DNA of 6,826 nt, from NCBI GenBank assembly GCA_030602845.1, contig JAUVYZ010000114.1:1-6826 (forward strand). The letters are read 5' to 3'. Position numbers and translations under genes: made by a program. The DNA comes from Phycisphaerae bacterium. Lineage in GTDB: Bacteria; Planctomycetota; Phycisphaerae; Sedimentisphaerales; Anaerobacaceae. A model generated the notes under the pieces. The model did no database searches, was not told the origin of the DNA, and saw only the letters and a program-made list of their open reading frames with translations. Below, piece by piece: positions 6,585-6,826 of this stretch (position 1 is its first letter; each line of letters begins with the position of its first letter).

Positions 6585-6826
6585 AGTGAAGAGATTGACC
6601 TTGCGGACAATCCTTTCAGGCCCAAGGGCGCCCCCGATGCGGCTTTGCACAACTGGGGCGAATTGCGGGCCTATGCGGCTATTCCCAGGAAAGGGCCCTT
6701 GCCCGACGAACTGGCCCGCACGCTCATCCACGGCTATTATGCGTGCGTCAGTTACACCGATGCGCAGATAGGCAGGGTGCTGGCCGAGCTTGACCGCCTG
6801 GGCCTGCGGGACAATACAATCGTGGT
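6585..6826 (+). pseudogene. Continuation of the fourth sulfatase beyond the in-frame TAA, running off the window
   Basis: In the same frame as the gene before the stop there are 80 further stop-free codons up to the window end. They read SEEIDLADNPFRPKG, then APDAALHNWGELRAYAAI, then LIHGYYACVSYTDAQIGRVL and LDRLGLRDNTIVV. This is the expected next part of an iduronate-2-sulfatase-like protein: the HNWGELR and HGYYACVSYTDAQIG blocks that precede the metal-binding GDHG motif, which would lie just outside the window. There is no in-frame ATG; the only possible restarts are TTG codons (6645, 6663, 6699) or GTG at 6777, none with a clear ribosome binding site. A separate gene is therefore unlikely. 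GC is about 60-65% here against about 30-48% in the preceding 160 bases. The best reading is the 3' half of one interrupted gene. Confidence 0.75.

Noticed and set aside
6517..6771. An 84-codon plus-strand frame spanning the premature stop, as evidence of a frameshifted continuation
   Set aside because: The conserved sulfatase sequence after the stop is in the original frame, not this one, so no frameshift is needed and this frame is incidental.

Overview
The window holds five consecutive genes, all on the + strand: the 3' part of an anaerobic sulfatase-maturating enzyme (anSME, a radical SAM/SPASM protein) followed by four type I (formylglycine) sulfatases of four visibly different subfamilies. 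All four sulfatases begin with a twin-arginine motif followed, at an identical distance, by a lipobox cysteine. They are therefore predicted to be exported by the Tat system and anchored as lipoproteins. The organism is most likely an anaerobic or facultative polysaccharide-degrading bacterium of the PVC group, probably a planctomycete of the Phycisphaerae/Sedimentisphaerales kind. The reasons are runs of sulfatase genes with no SusC/SusD pair visible, Tat-lipoprotein leaders of the RRxFLK...LPGC type, moderate GC content, and use of the oxygen-independent maturase. This placement is an inference from gene style, with no phylogenetic marker in the window.

Layout: 1-1024, anSME missing its N-terminus at the window edge; 1025-1097, a 73-nt gap with an 8-bp inverted repeat just before the next start; 1098-2528, heparan N-sulfatase-like sulfatase (S1_8-like); 2562-4289, arylsulfatase A-like sulfatase (S1_4-like); 4299-5810, arylsulfatase (S1_15-like), probably translationally coupled to the gene before it; 5865-6826, iduronate-2-sulfatase-like gene (S1_7-like). 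The last gene is interrupted by one in-frame TAA at 6582-6584. Beyond that stop the same frame stays open and encodes well-conserved family sequence up to the window end.

Working model: the cytosolic maturase converts the active-site cysteine of each sulfatase (CSPSR, CYPTR, CTPTR, CGASR) to formylglycine. The enzymes then fold, are exported by Tat and are lipidated. Four different sulfatases side by side suggest stepwise removal of sulfate from different positions of a heavily sulfated polysaccharide (glycosaminoglycan, fucan or carrageenan type); the substrate cannot be read from the sequence. No glycoside hydrolase, lyase, transporter, regulator, RNA gene, mobile element or CRISPR array is visible.

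The content is a recognisable sulfatase cluster and I see no new kind of system. The points most worth checking are the in-frame stop with an abrupt GC change in the last sulfatase, an Asp-to-Glu change at the presumed catalytic base of the maturase, the lack of a ribosome binding site and the inverted repeat before the first sulfatase, and the near-identical leader architecture of four otherwise divergent enzymes.
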